64,000 nt of DNA from Ktedonobacter sp. SOSP1-85 (lineage in GTDB: Bacteria; Chloroflexota; Ktedonobacteria; Ktedonobacterales; Ktedonobacteraceae), in the NCBI RefSeq assembly GCF_016587415.1, contig NZ_BNJI01000001.1:1527501-1591500 (forward strand). The letters are read 5' to 3'. Under the pieces are notes generated by a model, which saw only the letters and a program-made list of their open reading frames with translations, searched no databases and was not told the origin of the DNA. Shown in pieces: positions 44,256 through 53,895 of this stretch (position 1 is the stretch's first letter; the number at the start of each line of letters is the position of its first letter). The translations under genes and the position numbers were made by a program.

Positions 44256-46933
44256 GCTCGCCTTCCAGTGCGTTTCTTCTGACAGTTCTGCAACAACGAC
44301 AATAAGTTCAGGGCATCCAGGGGCGTAATGGCATACAGATTGATGAGCTCTAGATCATCCGCGCTCCCCTCGCCAGCCTCCAGGCGCTGCGCGATCTGTC
44401 GAGCCTCCTCACTCTGCCAATGATAGCTCGCCTGCGACTCCGCGACTCGCCCATTGCTCTCCACACCCATATGCTCCTCGCGCTCCGGGAGAAGGATTAA
44501 ACGGCTATCGCTGGCCTGCTGCCCCTCCTCTAGCTGGTATAAAATCTCTTCGGCGCGCTCCACAATACTCATGGGCATCCCCGCCAGGCGCGCGACATGT
44601 ACGCCGTAGCTCTTGCCCGCGCTCCCCTCGACGACTTTGTGCAAAAACACAATGCTAGCATGCTCATCCTCATCACTGATCGCCATAGCATGGACACAGA
44701 GATGAGGCAGCTCTTCCGCGAGAGCCGCCAATTCATGATAATGAGTCGCGAACAGCGTGCGTGCTTTCAAGCGGCTATGCAGGTGCTCCACCACGGCGCG
44801 GGCGATGGCCAGCCCATCATAGGTACTGGTCCCACGTCCGATCTCGTCGAGGATGAGCAGGCTATGGGGCGTGGCATGATGCAGGATGGTTCCCGTCTCC
44901 TCCATCTCAACCATAAATGTGCTCTTGCCAGCCGCAATATCATCCTCGGCCCCAACACGCGTGAAGATCCGGTCGACAACCCCTATCCGCGCCTGCCTGG
45001 CTGGCACAAAACTACCAATTTGCGCCATGAGCGTAATCAGTGCTACCTGGCGCAAGTAGGTCGACTTGCCTGCCATGTTGGGGCCGGTCAGCAACATAAT
45101 ACGCCTCCCCTCGTCGGCCTCCATCTGTGTATCATTGGGAATGAAGGCGTCGCCATCCAGAGCATATTCAACGACCGGGTGCCGTCCATCGCGAATATCA
45201 ATGCCATGTCCCTGCTCCAACTGGGGACGCGTATAGCCCTGGTGAACCGCGACCACGGCGAAGCTCAACAGGACATCAACCCGGGCCACGAGCCTGGCTG
45301 TGTGCGCTAGCTGCGCATAGTAGACGCTAATCTGCCGCAGGACCTCCCCGTAGAGCCCCTTCTCCATCTCTTCGATGCGCTCGACGGCGCTCAGGATACG
45401 CGCCTCATGCTCTTTCAGCTCAGGCGTGATAAAGCGCTCGGCATTGACTAGCGTTTGCTTGCGCATATAGTCGCCAGGCACCAGTTTCAGGTTGGCATTG
45501 CTTACTTCGATATAGTAGCCAAAGACCTTGTTAAAGCCAACTTTTAGAGATTTGATGCCTGTTCGTTCGCGCTCACACCCCTCCAGAGAGACCATCCAGC
45601 GGCGTGAGTCGCGAATAGAGGCAAAGAGTTCATCCAGTTCTGGATCATAGCCCTGGCGAATCAAGCGCCCATCATCGCCATGCTCATCCTCCTCGCCCGA
45701 GCGCATCAAGGCTCGGTCTACCAGGTCGATGACCTCCTGACAGTCCTGCATCTCCTCGGCCAGTTCACGCAGGAGTAGCGCCTCGCAGCCACGCAAGAGT
45801 TCACGCAACTCGGGGACATGCTCAAGATTGTCGCGTAAGCCCAGAACCTCGTTGCGCACGGCGGTCCCCTGGCGAATACGCCCGGCGATACGCTCCATAT
45901 CGCTAAAGACCTGCAAACTCATGGTAAAGCGGCTACGCAATGCTGGACTCTCAAAGAGCTCCTCGACGCTTCCCAGCCGCGCATCCAGTTCATTGAGGTC
46001 GAGCAGGGGCTGCGTAATGGTCTTGCGCATCTCACGCGCACCCATCGGGGTAATGGTGCGGTCGAGCACGCCCAGTAGGCTTCCCTGCACACTGCCACTG
46101 CGCGTGCCCTGAAGGAGTTCCAGGTTGCGCTGGGTATGGGCATCCAGCACCATATAGCTGCTGGTGCGATAGGATTTTAGGCCCGTCAGGAGGGCAAGCA
46201 GGCCATTGTTCATCTTTTCCAGGTAGGCGACTATCGCGCCTGCGGCGGCCACAGCCTGGGGAATATGCGCGCATCCATATGCTTCAAGTGATTGCACGCC
46301 AAACAGCTTACAGAGTCGATCCTGCGCCATCTCGGAATTGAAGAAGTGTCCAGGGCAGGAGGTCACCGTCACCGTCTGCGTGGGAAAGTGATACGCCTCA
46401 CGGTTACTCCCTTCAGCAAGCAAACATTCAACCGGGTTGAGGCGCTGAAGCTCGGCATCCAGCGCGACTGGTAGCTCCTCGGAGCGAAACCAGGTCACGA
46501 GAAACTCGCCGGTGCTGACATCCACTGCCGCCAGTGCGGTCTGCACACGTCCCATAGCGATAGCCACCAGGTAGTTATTCTGGCGTGCTGGCAGGAGATT
46601 GGGCTCTGAGAGCGTGCCCGCCGTTAAAATTCGTGTCACGGCCCGGTCGACCACGCCCCTGCCCACCTCTCCCACCTGTTCGCAGACAGCGACTTTATAG
46701 CCCGCGGTAATCAGCTTGCCAATATAGTTATTTAAGGCATGTAGAGGAATACCGGCCAGGGGTATCGCTTCATTGCCATACATGCGACTGGTGAGCACGA
46801 TCTGTAGCTCGCGCGCGGCGATTCGTGCGTCCTCATCGAAGGTTTCAAAAAAGTCCCCCACCTGGTACATGAGAAGGGTGTCAGGGTATTGGCTCTTAAT
46901 GCGTAAATATTGCTTGCGTGCGGGCGTCGTCAT
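44252..46933 (-). CDS. mutS: DNA mismatch repair protein MutS
   Basis: 893 residues. MutS1 type: mismatch-binding MYQVGDFFETF near the N-terminus (F-x-E motif), clamp/lever domains, Walker A TGPNMAGKSTYLRQVA, signature FTRVGAEDDIAAGKSTFMVEM, Walker B LLILDEIGRGTSTYDG and ATHYHELAAL. It recognises base mismatches and recruits MutL, encoded directly downstream with a four-base overlap (coupled translation). Confidence 0.98.
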   Translation of the reverse strand: MTTPARKQYLRIKSQYPDTLLMYQVGDFFETFDEDARIAARELQIVLTSRMYGNEAIPLAGIPLHALNNYIGKLITAGYKVAVCEQVGEVGRGVVDRAVTRILTAGTLSEPNLLPARQNNYLVAIAMGRVQTALAAVDVSTGEFLVTWFRSEELPVALDAELQRLNPVECLLAEGSNREAYHFPTQTVTVTSCPGHFFNSEMAQDRLCKLFGVQSLEAYGCAHIPQAVAAAGAIVAYLEKMNNGLLALLTGLKSYRTSSYMVLDAHTQRNLELLQGTRSGSVQGSLLGVLDRTITPMGAREMRKTITQPLLDLNELDARLGSVEELFESPALRSRFTMSLQVFSDMERIAGRIRQGTAVRNEVLGLRDNLEHVPELRELLRGCEALLLRELAEEMQDCQEVIDLVDRALMRSGEEDEHGDDGRLIRQGYDPELDELFASIRDSRRWMVSLEGCERERTGIKSLKVGFNKVFGYYIEVSNANLKLVPGDYMRKQTLVNAERFITPELKEHEARILSAVERIEEMEKGLYGEVLRQISVYYAQLAHTARLVARVDVLLSFAVVAVHQGYTRPQLEQGHGIDIRDGRHPVVEYALDGDAFIPNDTQMEADEGRRIMLLTGPNMAGKSTYLRQVALITLMAQIGSFVPARQARIGVVDRIFTRVGAEDDIAAGKSTFMVEMEETGTILHHATPHSLLILDEIGRGTSTYDGLAIARAVVEHLHSRLKARTLFATHYHELAALAEELPHLCVHAMAISDEDEHASIVFLHKVVEGSAGKSYGVHVARLAGMPMSIVERAEEILYQLEEGQQASDSRLILLPEREEHMGVESNGRVAESQASYHWQSEEARQIAQRLEAGEGSADDLELINLYAITPLDALNLLSLLQNCQKKRTGRRA

Positions 46934-47201
46934 CAGCGATGTCCCCTCTACTCCATCAATTCCTGAATGTTAATCTTGAACATCCGTACATTACTCTATT
47001 CTCATTTCATTGTCAAAAGCAGGATATCATCGCGCTCTCCAATATCCACTCTTCCTACTCCTTTAAATAATTCACGAAATGTATAGAAATATCTGGTAAA
47101 AAACAGCGCAATGTGCTATTCTCTACATCCAGGCTACTGCCAACCAGCGCTGGCGCTCGCACGTACATAAGACGAAGAACGCAATATAGAAGGAGACTCC
47201 C

Positions 47202-48839
47202 ATGCCCGCAACTGATATACAGGCTCCCATTACCGAGGTAACTGTTTATAATGACCGCGCCCTCGTCACACGCGCAGGCACCATGCACCTGGCCCAGGGC
47301 GAACATGATGTGCGCATCAATGATCTGCCGCCCTTCCTTCGTGAATCACTCCGAGCCTCCGGCCAGGGTCCGCAGGGCATGCGCATTCTTAATGTTGATA
47401 TTACCACCGCCTATCATAGCTTTACGACGCGCGATGATCTACTGAAGCTAGAGGTAGAAATCGAGCACCTGGAGCAGCAAGCCAAGCTGCTGAAAGCACG
47501 CCAGGAGGCGTTACAGGATCGACGCAAGTGGCTTCGTTCCCTTGGCGAGCAGGCGACCGATTTTGCGCGTGGCCTGGCCCGTGGTCAGATGAAGCCCCAG
47601 GACTGTGCCGACTTCTTTCGCTTCGCCGCGCAACAGGCCCAGCAGGATGCTGAAGAGGCCCTGGAGCTGGATGTACAGGTTCAACGCCTTCAGAAAGAGA
47701 TTCATGCGCGCCGCCGCGAGTATACGCAGACACAAAATACCGGCACAACTGACCGCCTGGCAGCCGTGGTCGCGCTTGAGATGCCGCAAGAAGGCGACGT
47801 AACGCTAGAAATCTCCTACATGATTATGGGGGCCTCGTGGCAGCCACAGTACGATGTTCGTGTCCAGCTCAACGAGGACGGCAATCGTGGCGAGGTTGAA
47901 CTAACTTATCTGGGCGTGGTCACACAACGCACTGATGAAGATTGGAGCAATGTTCAGCTCTCACTCTCTACCGCCCGCCCCAGCCTGGCCTCGGTCTTGC
48001 CTGAGCTCAAACCCTGGTATATCAACACCTTCACTCCTGCCCCGGTCTATGCGCGCGCCCTAAAAAGCCAGGCCATGCCAGCCGCAGGAATGAGTGCGCA
48101 CATGGAGGATATGGATATGCCACCACCGGCAGCCGCCGCAGCACCAGCGGCAGCCATGCCCCAGCCCGCACAAATGGCTACGGCATCCGTGGAGAATACA
48201 GGCACCGCCTATGTCTTCCGCGTCGCGCGTTCCGTCGATATTCCCTCGAATGGCTCGCCACATAAAACAACTATCGCGCTTGATCGCCTTCCCTGCACCT
48301 TTGACTATGTCTCGGCTCCCTCTCTGGAGGAGAATGTGCATCTGCGCGCCACCATTACCAATACCACTGAGCGCGTCATTCTACCCGGTACAACTCATAT
48401 CTTCCTGAAAGGCGAATATGTTGGTACCTCCCAGGTCAAACAAACCGCTCACTCCGAGCGATTCAAAATCTTTCTCGGAATCGACGACAGCATCAAGGTT
48501 GAGCGCAAGCTGACGGAGCGTGCCGTCGATAAGGGGGTTCTGCTACAAAATGACCTGCGCCGCCTGACCTATGGCTATCGTATCACCATTTCCAACTTCA
48601 CGTCCTTCCCACGCCAGATCGTGTTGCGTGATCACCTGCCTGTTCCTCAACATGAACGCGTTAAAATTAAGACACTTCATGTGCAACCAGCGCCAACCGA
48701 GCAGACCAAGCTCTCGCTGTATACCTGGCAGTTCACGCTCCCTCCAAGTGGCGAGTACAAAGTAGAGTATCGCTTCCTGGTGGAACACCCACGCGACTAC
48801 ACCCTTATCGGCCTGCCTCCCATCGACGAGCCAGTTTAG
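47202..48839 (+). CDS. MuiA-like protein (DUF4140/DUF4139)
   Basis: 545 residues. N-terminal DUF4140 (ITEVTVYNDRALVTRAG), a coiled coil at about 75-190 (VEIEHLEQQAKLLKARQEAL), then DUF4139 beta domain from about 200 (EISYMIMGASWQPQYDVRV, LTYLGVVTQRTDEDW). A Pro/Ala/Met-rich insert is at about 290-325. No signal peptide. The family includes mucoidy inhibitor A; function poorly known. Good AAGGAGA ribosome site; it diverges from mutS. Confidence 0.88.
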   Translation: MPATDIQAPITEVTVYNDRALVTRAGTMHLAQGEHDVRINDLPPFLRESLRASGQGPQGMRILNVDITTAYHSFTTRDDLLKLEVEIEHLEQQAKLLKARQEALQDRRKWLRSLGEQATDFARGLARGQMKPQDCADFFRFAAQQAQQDAEEALELDVQVQRLQKEIHARRREYTQTQNTGTTDRLAAVVALEMPQEGDVTLEISYMIMGASWQPQYDVRVQLNEDGNRGEVELTYLGVVTQRTDEDWSNVQLSLSTARPSLASVLPELKPWYINTFTPAPVYARALKSQAMPAAGMSAHMEDMDMPPPAAAAAPAAAMPQPAQMATASVENTGTAYVFRVARSVDIPSNGSPHKTTIALDRLPCTFDYVSAPSLEENVHLRATITNTTERVILPGTTHIFLKGEYVGTSQVKQTAHSERFKIFLGIDDSIKVERKLTERAVDKGVLLQNDLRRLTYGYRITISNFTSFPRQIVLRDHLPVPQHERVKIKTLHVQPAPTEQTKLSLYTWQFTLPPSGEYKVEYRFLVEHPRDYTLIGLPPIDEPV

Positions 48840-48850
48840 CTACTCAGGAA

Positions 48851-48907
48851 AAAAAGGTGTGATGGATCCTGGCCGTCTGCAACTGCCAGGATCCATCACA
48901 CCTTTTT
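48851..48907. terminator. Bidirectional terminator (23-bp stem)
   Basis: Arms 48851-48873 and 48885-48907 pair perfectly. T-runs follow on both strands (T5 plus, T7 minus). It ends both the MuiA-like and homoserine dehydrogenase genes. Confidence 0.9.
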
Positions 48908-48911
48908 CCCT

Positions 48912-49964
48912 TTATGCTGAGACGGCACGAATGAAGTCTGCCATGACATCATAGGCGGTCGCGTCGGGTCCCGCGGTCTCATCTTCGGGCAGGTGAAGCG
49001 TGACTGTCAGACCTCCTGGTACGATATCCATCTCCATGTGGGCTAGCATGGAGGCCGGGCTAACCGCCGCCAGGGGATCGCCTGCCTCTACCTGCTCTGT
49101 TTGGACGCGTGCCACGACGTCTTGCCCCACGCGTTCAAGCGTCGCCACCTGCTTGTAGGGCGTGCCTGCGGCACGCGCACGCTGCAGCTCGGCGGGCTGG
49201 AGTTCGCGGATGCCCTCACGCTGGACCTCTTCGAGCTTGAGCGGAACGTCCATCAAGACATTAGCAATCGCACAGAGCTTGACCGTCGCATCCCAGCCGT
49301 CGACATCCAGACTGGGGTCGGTCTCAGCGATACCCAGTTCCTGCGCTCGTTTGACTGCCTCAGCAAAATTTTTGCCCTGCTCCATCTCGTTAATAATGAC
49401 ATTTGAGGTGGCGTTAAGCAAGCCGCGAAAACGCATGAGTTTGGTCGCTGGAAGCGAGTTTTGATAGAGGGAGAAGATGGGTGCGCCTGCCATGACTGTG
49501 GCTTCAAAGAGGAAATGTTTCCCTTTGCGCTGCGCCAGTTCCTCCAGTTCCACATAGGCATGGACCACTGGTCCCTTATTCGCGGTTACGACATGGGCCC
49601 CCAGTTCCAGAGCTGTGCGCATGTAGTCAATCGCGGGCTGGCCCGTCTGAGGATTCGTCGAGGTAAGCTCAAAGAGCACATCCGCCTGGGCAGCCTGGAG
49701 CCACTCCTGCACATCACGCGGCTCTGTCTGCGTAGGTGGCACATTCCCGGCCAGGAGGGCCTCAAGGTCGATCCCCTGAGGATCAGCGATCCAGCCCATA
49801 CGCCGGGTCGCCACACCGGTCACACGCCACTCGATACCATATTCATTCCGCAGATCTTCGCGCTTGGCTAATAGGTGCCGCGCTAAAGCTCGACCGACGT
49901 TGCCAAAGCCTAAAATACAGAGATTATAGGTCTTGATCTCTGTTTTTCGCTCTTTTGTATGCAT
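48912..49964 (-). CDS. hom: Homoserine dehydrogenase
   Basis: 350 residues. NAD(P)-binding LCILGFGNVGRALARHLL, catalytic-domain VTANKGPVVH, GLLNATSNVIINEMEQG and DPSLDVDGWDATVKLCAIAN are clear. It reduces aspartate semialdehyde to homoserine, the precursor of threonine and methionine, connecting to metH in this window. The usual C-terminal ACT regulatory domain is missing, so feedback control by threonine is probably absent. Monocistronic. Confidence 0.93.
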   Translation of the reverse strand: MHTKERKTEIKTYNLCILGFGNVGRALARHLLAKREDLRNEYGIEWRVTGVATRRMGWIADPQGIDLEALLAGNVPPTQTEPRDVQEWLQAAQADVLFELTSTNPQTGQPAIDYMRTALELGAHVVTANKGPVVHAYVELEELAQRKGKHFLFEATVMAGAPIFSLYQNSLPATKLMRFRGLLNATSNVIINEMEQGKNFAEAVKRAQELGIAETDPSLDVDGWDATVKLCAIANVLMDVPLKLEEVQREGIRELQPAELQRARAAGTPYKQVATLERVGQDVVARVQTEQVEAGDPLAAVSPASMLAHMEMDIVPGGLTVTLHLPEDETAGPDATAYDVMADFIRAVSA

Positions 49965-50466
49965 ATCGCTAACGTACCTCCTCGTACCATTCCTAAAATC
50001 AGGTGGGAACAGACATCGTTATGTGTGAAGCCTGAAACATAGACTTCCCAACCCTTTGCCTCTGACAACCCCTCACCGCAAGACCAATAGGAACTTTCGT
50101 CAGTCACTATATTAATGGTAAAGAATTTTGTCTATATTCTCAAAATTTTCCATGCTTTAGTACTCCTGGCAGTCCTCCAGGCCAAATTTTGTAATGTATT
50201 TGTTAATCATTAAGCCACATTCTATTCTCTGACAGCTACCACTATTCTCCTCTCATGCCTACTCGCGTGGAACGGTCCTGAATGGTAAGATAAGAAAGCA
50301 CTACGTCTATTTCCAGTACTCTGTTCAATTTCGTTTGAAAGAATTCATACCGCCTGCGGCGGTAGGGGAAAGGGACGCAGAGGGGCTGACGCCCCTCTGC
50401 ACTCCCCACTTTTCCTTTTCAAGAGAGCTTTAACAGAACACTAGTCAAGCAGAAGGAAGCTGTGAT
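49965..50466. other. Divergent intergenic region with MITE-like copy
   Basis: 502 bp between hom (minus) and the aminotransferase (plus). The hom-proximal half is AT-rich and must hold its promoter; no confident pair was picked. The second half is a MITE-like element (50313-50444). AAGGAAG precedes the aminotransferase ATG. Confidence 0.6.
50313..50444. mobile_element. MITE-like element, single-core copy
   Basis: 132 bp, homologous to 7183-7497: same CTCTGTTCAATTTC head, CGCCTGCGGCGG, and GCAGAGGGGC/GCCCCTCTGC hairpin, present once. The two ends are imperfect inverted repeats: the complement of the right end begins CTAGTGTTCTGTTAAAG, like the head of the other copy. No coding capacity. Confidence 0.65.
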
Positions 50467-51660
50467 ATGCCTTTCGTTTTCGATGTACAACGCGCCAGGG
50501 AGGAGACGCCAGGCTGTGCTAATGTGCTGCACTTCAATAATGCTGGCGCCTCTCTTCTCCCCGAGCCAGTTCTCTCAGCCACGCTGGATCACCTGCGCCT
50601 CGAAGCTCAGATTGGGGGCTATGAGGCCGCCGATCACGCCCAGAAGCAATCAGAGCATACCTATGATGCCATTGCGACCCTGCTTCACTGTTCGCGCGAC
50701 GAGGTGGCACTCATAGAGAATGCAACCCGCGCCTGGGATATGGCTTTCTATGGCATGCGCTTCCAGGCCGGGGACCGTATCCTGACCTCCATCGCGGAAT
50801 ATGCGAGCAACTATATCGCCTATTTACAGGTGGCACGTAAGACAGGAGCCGTGGTAGAGCCTATCCCTAATGACAAATATGGGCAGGTCGATGTCGAGGC
50901 GCTTCAGTCTATGCTCGATGAGCGCGTCAAACTCATCTCGGTGACGCATGTCCCCACCAATGGCGGCCTTGTCAATCCAGTACAGGCTATTGGCAAGCTA
51001 GCACGCCAGCATCACATTCCGTTTCTCGTCGATGCCTGCCAGTCCGTCGGGCAGATGCCTATCGATGTCGAGCAAATTGGCTGTGATATGCTCTCGGCCA
51101 CGGGACGCAAGTATCTACGTGGGCCGCGTGGAACTGGTTTTCTCTATGTACGGCGCGCCTTCCTGGAACAGCTAGAGCCGCCCATGCTTGACCTGCACGC
51201 CGCCACCTGGACGACGCAGGATAGCTATGAGATGCGCCCGGACGCGCGGCGCTTCGAGAACTGGGAGGGGAATGTCGCGGGTCGTATCGGCCTGGGAGTC
51301 GCCGTTGATTACGCGCTCAACTGGGGGCTGGAGAACATCTGGCGCCGCCTCAAAGCCCTGGCATACCAGCTCCGCACCCAACTTAGCCCGATACCCGGCG
51401 TCATTGTGCATGATCGGGGTGTCAACCAGTGTGGCATCGTGACCTTTACGATTGAGGGAATCACCCCTGAAGAGATCAAGCACCAGCTAGCCACGGAGAA
51501 GATCAACGTCTCTATCTCCGATTATAACTCAACGCTCCTGGATATGGAGAGCCGCCACCTGAACACGATGGTCCGCGCCTCCCTGCACTACTATAACACT
51601 GAAGAAGAGATCGAGCGCTTCTGTAAGCATATTGATCGCATGGCCGAGACCGCGTTTTAG
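50467..51660 (+). CDS. Class V aminotransferase (cysteine desulfurase-like)
   Basis: 397 residues, PLP-dependent. Schiff-base Lys in SATGRKYLRGPRGTGFLYV; LHFNNAGASLLP at the start and FLVDACQSVGQMPIDV with the PLP-binding Asp are typical. It lacks an obvious SufS/IscS active-site Cys loop, so it may be a Cys-lyase or kynureninase-like branch member instead. Single gene flanked by repeats. Confidence 0.88.
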   Translation: MPFVFDVQRAREETPGCANVLHFNNAGASLLPEPVLSATLDHLRLEAQIGGYEAADHAQKQSEHTYDAIATLLHCSRDEVALIENATRAWDMAFYGMRFQAGDRILTSIAEYASNYIAYLQVARKTGAVVEPIPNDKYGQVDVEALQSMLDERVKLISVTHVPTNGGLVNPVQAIGKLARQHHIPFLVDACQSVGQMPIDVEQIGCDMLSATGRKYLRGPRGTGFLYVRRAFLEQLEPPMLDLHAATWTTQDSYEMRPDARRFENWEGNVAGRIGLGVAVDYALNWGLENIWRRLKALAYQLRTQLSPIPGVIVHDRGVNQCGIVTFTIEGITPEEIKHQLATEKINVSISDYNSTLLDMESRHLNTMVRASLHYYNTEEEIERFCKHIDRMAETAF

Positions 51661-51673
51661 AGGATAGGCGAGG

Positions 51674-51740
51674 ATAAGCAATGAGAGTGTTATAGCGGAA
51701 ATGTCTAAGATATCTCCACTATAACACTCTCATTGCTTAT
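51674..51740. repeat. 22-bp inverted repeat after the aminotransferase
   Basis: Arms 51674-51695 and 51719-51740 pair perfectly around a 23-nt loop. No T-tract follows; it is probably a 3'-end structure. Confidence 0.65.
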
Positions 51741-51885
51741 AAAGCATGTTATATACTTATATTGGCTGCTTTGCACTCTAATGATAGCGCGTTCTACATA
51801 TTGCCAGCAGGAGTATGCTATGTAGTAATACATAGACCCGTCCCGTATCATGAGGACCTTTCCACAATTGCTGAGGGATACGACC

Positions 51886-52440
51886 ATGCACGGCATCGTT
51901 TCTTTACTTGATGAGACGTATTACCGGGTCATTGAGGAACTCTGGGCCGAGCTACAAGGAGAGTTCGGCGTTCAAGGCGTCTATGTGACGCCCTATCCCC
52001 ATTTCTCGTATCATATTGCCCAAGACTATCAGCTGCCCGCTCTTAAAGCGTTCCTGCATGATTTTGCCGCGCAGTATTCTTGTTTCTACGTGCGTACCAC
52101 TGGACTGGCTCTCTTTACTGGCGAGCACCCGGTGCTCTATATCCCCCTCGTGCGCAATCACTGCTTGAGTAAGTTCCACTGCTCCCTCTGGCGCGCTTTA
52201 CAGATTTCAGGAATAGTTAGTGGAGGATCTGAGCTCTATCACCCCAATCAGTGGCTCCCGCACATCACCATTGGCTTTGGCGATATCGATGCCCGTAAAC
52301 TCTCCCAAATCGTTCCTTATCTCAGTTCACGCGACTTTGCCTGGGATCTCCATGTTAATAACCTGGCCCTGATTTATGATACTGGGACAGAGCAGACCCT
52401 CTGCCATCAAGAAGAATTAAAAAGCTGTGTGGATGTGTAG
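51886..52440 (+). CDS. 2H phosphoesterase (2'-5' RNA ligase-like)
   Basis: 184 residues from ATG 51886, supported by GAGGG eight bases upstream; an in-frame ATG at 51850 is less likely. The two catalytic HxS/Tx motifs are at HFSYH (near 43) and HITIG (near 126), hallmark of the 2H superfamily (LigT/CPDase). Predicted to open or seal cyclic phosphates on RNA or nucleotides; substrate unknown. Stop codon lies in a terminator stem shared with the convergent ligase gene. Confidence 0.85.
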   Translation: MHGIVSLLDETYYRVIEELWAELQGEFGVQGVYVTPYPHFSYHIAQDYQLPALKAFLHDFAAQYSCFYVRTTGLALFTGEHPVLYIPLVRNHCLSKFHCSLWRALQISGIVSGGSELYHPNQWLPHITIGFGDIDARKLSQIVPYLSSRDFAWDLHVNNLALIYDTGTEQTLCHQEELKSCVDV

Positions 52441-52457
52441 TTACACATCCACACAGC
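52424..52457 (-). terminator. Terminator for the ybdK-like gene
   Basis: A perfect 16-bp stem with 2-nt loop; on the minus strand T5 follows at once. It includes the stop codon of the convergent 2H gene. Confidence 0.8.
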
Positions 52458-52484
52458 CCTACATGACACTTCATGATGCACGCC

Positions 52485-53672
52485 CTAGCTGATGCGCGAG
52501 TGCATCATGAAGCGCATAAATGGCGCCTGGGAGTCGAGTTCTGTTAGCTCCACATCGCGCATCGTCTGTTCGATGAGGAAACGCTGCACGGCCTCGATAT
52601 CGCCTCCGCTCTCTTTATAGACGGCGATCTGCCGGTCCGCTCCGTTGCCCTGGGGTTCATCAAGGACCTGACGCAGGTAATCGATCTCGCGTCGGCTCCC
52701 AAGCTCATCAACTACTTCGTCAACATAGTCAAGCAGTTCGCGAAGCGCGTCACGCATCGGCAACTTACGATGCCGCTGAAAATCGATAGCCTCGGCATCG
52801 AGACCATAACGCATGGCACGCCACTTGTTCTCCTCGATATAATCGCGGGGACTGGCTGGGGGTCCCTCGCCTCGCTCATTGAGGCGCGCGAGTTTAGCCA
52901 CCAGCGCCTGGCAGAGCGCCGCAATCGCCAGCGTATCTTCTAAGGTCGCGGGCATATCACAAATGCGGAACTCCAGAGTATCGAAGAAGGCGTGTGGGCG
53001 GATATCCCACCAGATCTTCTTGCCATTATCAATACACTTCATATCTACCAGGTCCTGGACAAAGCGATCAAAATGCGCACGCGAGGGAATCACGTCAGGC
53101 AAGCCACCACGTGGGAAACGCTTCCAGACTACCGTACGATACGATTTTAAGCCTGTATAGCGTCCCTGCCAGAAGGGAGAATTGGCGGAGAAGGCCAGGA
53201 TATGCGGCAACCAGGTACGTACCTGGTTCATGATGCGAATCGCCATCTCTTTATCTGGCATGCCAACATGCACATGCAGGCCAAAAATCAGAATGGCGCG
53301 CCCAACATCCTGGTACTCTTCCTCAAGCTCTTTATAACGCTCTTTCTCGGTTCGCCGCTCTTCACGCCATGCCGCGCTGGGATGGGTACCGGCACTTACA
53401 AGCGAGAGGCCATCGCCTTTGGTTAGCCGGTAAAGCAGTGCTCGCGCCGTATAGAGCTCTTTTCGCGCCGCCTCCAGGTTGGGAAGCACACTTGAAATAA
53501 ACTCTATCGTAGATTGCAGCATTTCAGGCTTAATCTGCTCCTGAAAATACGGCGCCCCCTTTTCCAGCACAAACGGCGCGCTTGAGCTGAGCGCTCCATT
53601 CTCCTGGCGTACAAGCTGATATTCTTCCTCTATCCCAAGCGAAAACGGCACCGCTTTTTCTGACTCACTCAT
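52485..53672 (-). CDS. YbdK-like carboxylate-amine ligase, copy 1
   Basis: 395 residues, glutamate-cysteine ligase GCS2 family. Core motifs: FSLGIEEEYQLV, SAGTHPSA, IFGLHVHVG, WQGRYTGLKSYR, FRICDMPATLEDTLAIAALCQALV, and RAMRYGLDA. ATP-grasp-like GCS chemistry joins a carboxylate to an amine; substrates unknown. It is very similar to the next gene on the same strand (53896-55029) and was probably formed by tandem duplication. Confidence 0.92.
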   Translation of the reverse strand: MSESEKAVPFSLGIEEEYQLVRQENGALSSSAPFVLEKGAPYFQEQIKPEMLQSTIEFISSVLPNLEAARKELYTARALLYRLTKGDGLSLVSAGTHPSAAWREERRTEKERYKELEEEYQDVGRAILIFGLHVHVGMPDKEMAIRIMNQVRTWLPHILAFSANSPFWQGRYTGLKSYRTVVWKRFPRGGLPDVIPSRAHFDRFVQDLVDMKCIDNGKKIWWDIRPHAFFDTLEFRICDMPATLEDTLAIAALCQALVAKLARLNERGEGPPASPRDYIEENKWRAMRYGLDAEAIDFQRHRKLPMRDALRELLDYVDEVVDELGSRREIDYLRQVLDEPQGNGADRQIAVYKESGGDIEAVQRFLIEQTMRDVELTELDSQAPFMRFMMHSRIS

Positions 53673-53895
53673 CCATTCATTCTCCTACACGAGGAGAGAG
53701 AGCCCATCACCACAATGCTGCTTCCTTTTCCAGAAAAAACAACGCATCGGTGCAGCTCTACCTCTTTCTTCATAAACGTGTTCTTTCTCCCCATATCACC
53801 ACCTTATGAGAGAGACACGTTTCTCAGCTGTAAACAGCGTCAATTTTAATGTAACAGGTACTCCTAGCCGAACCAATGCGTTTTTATAGGTAGAG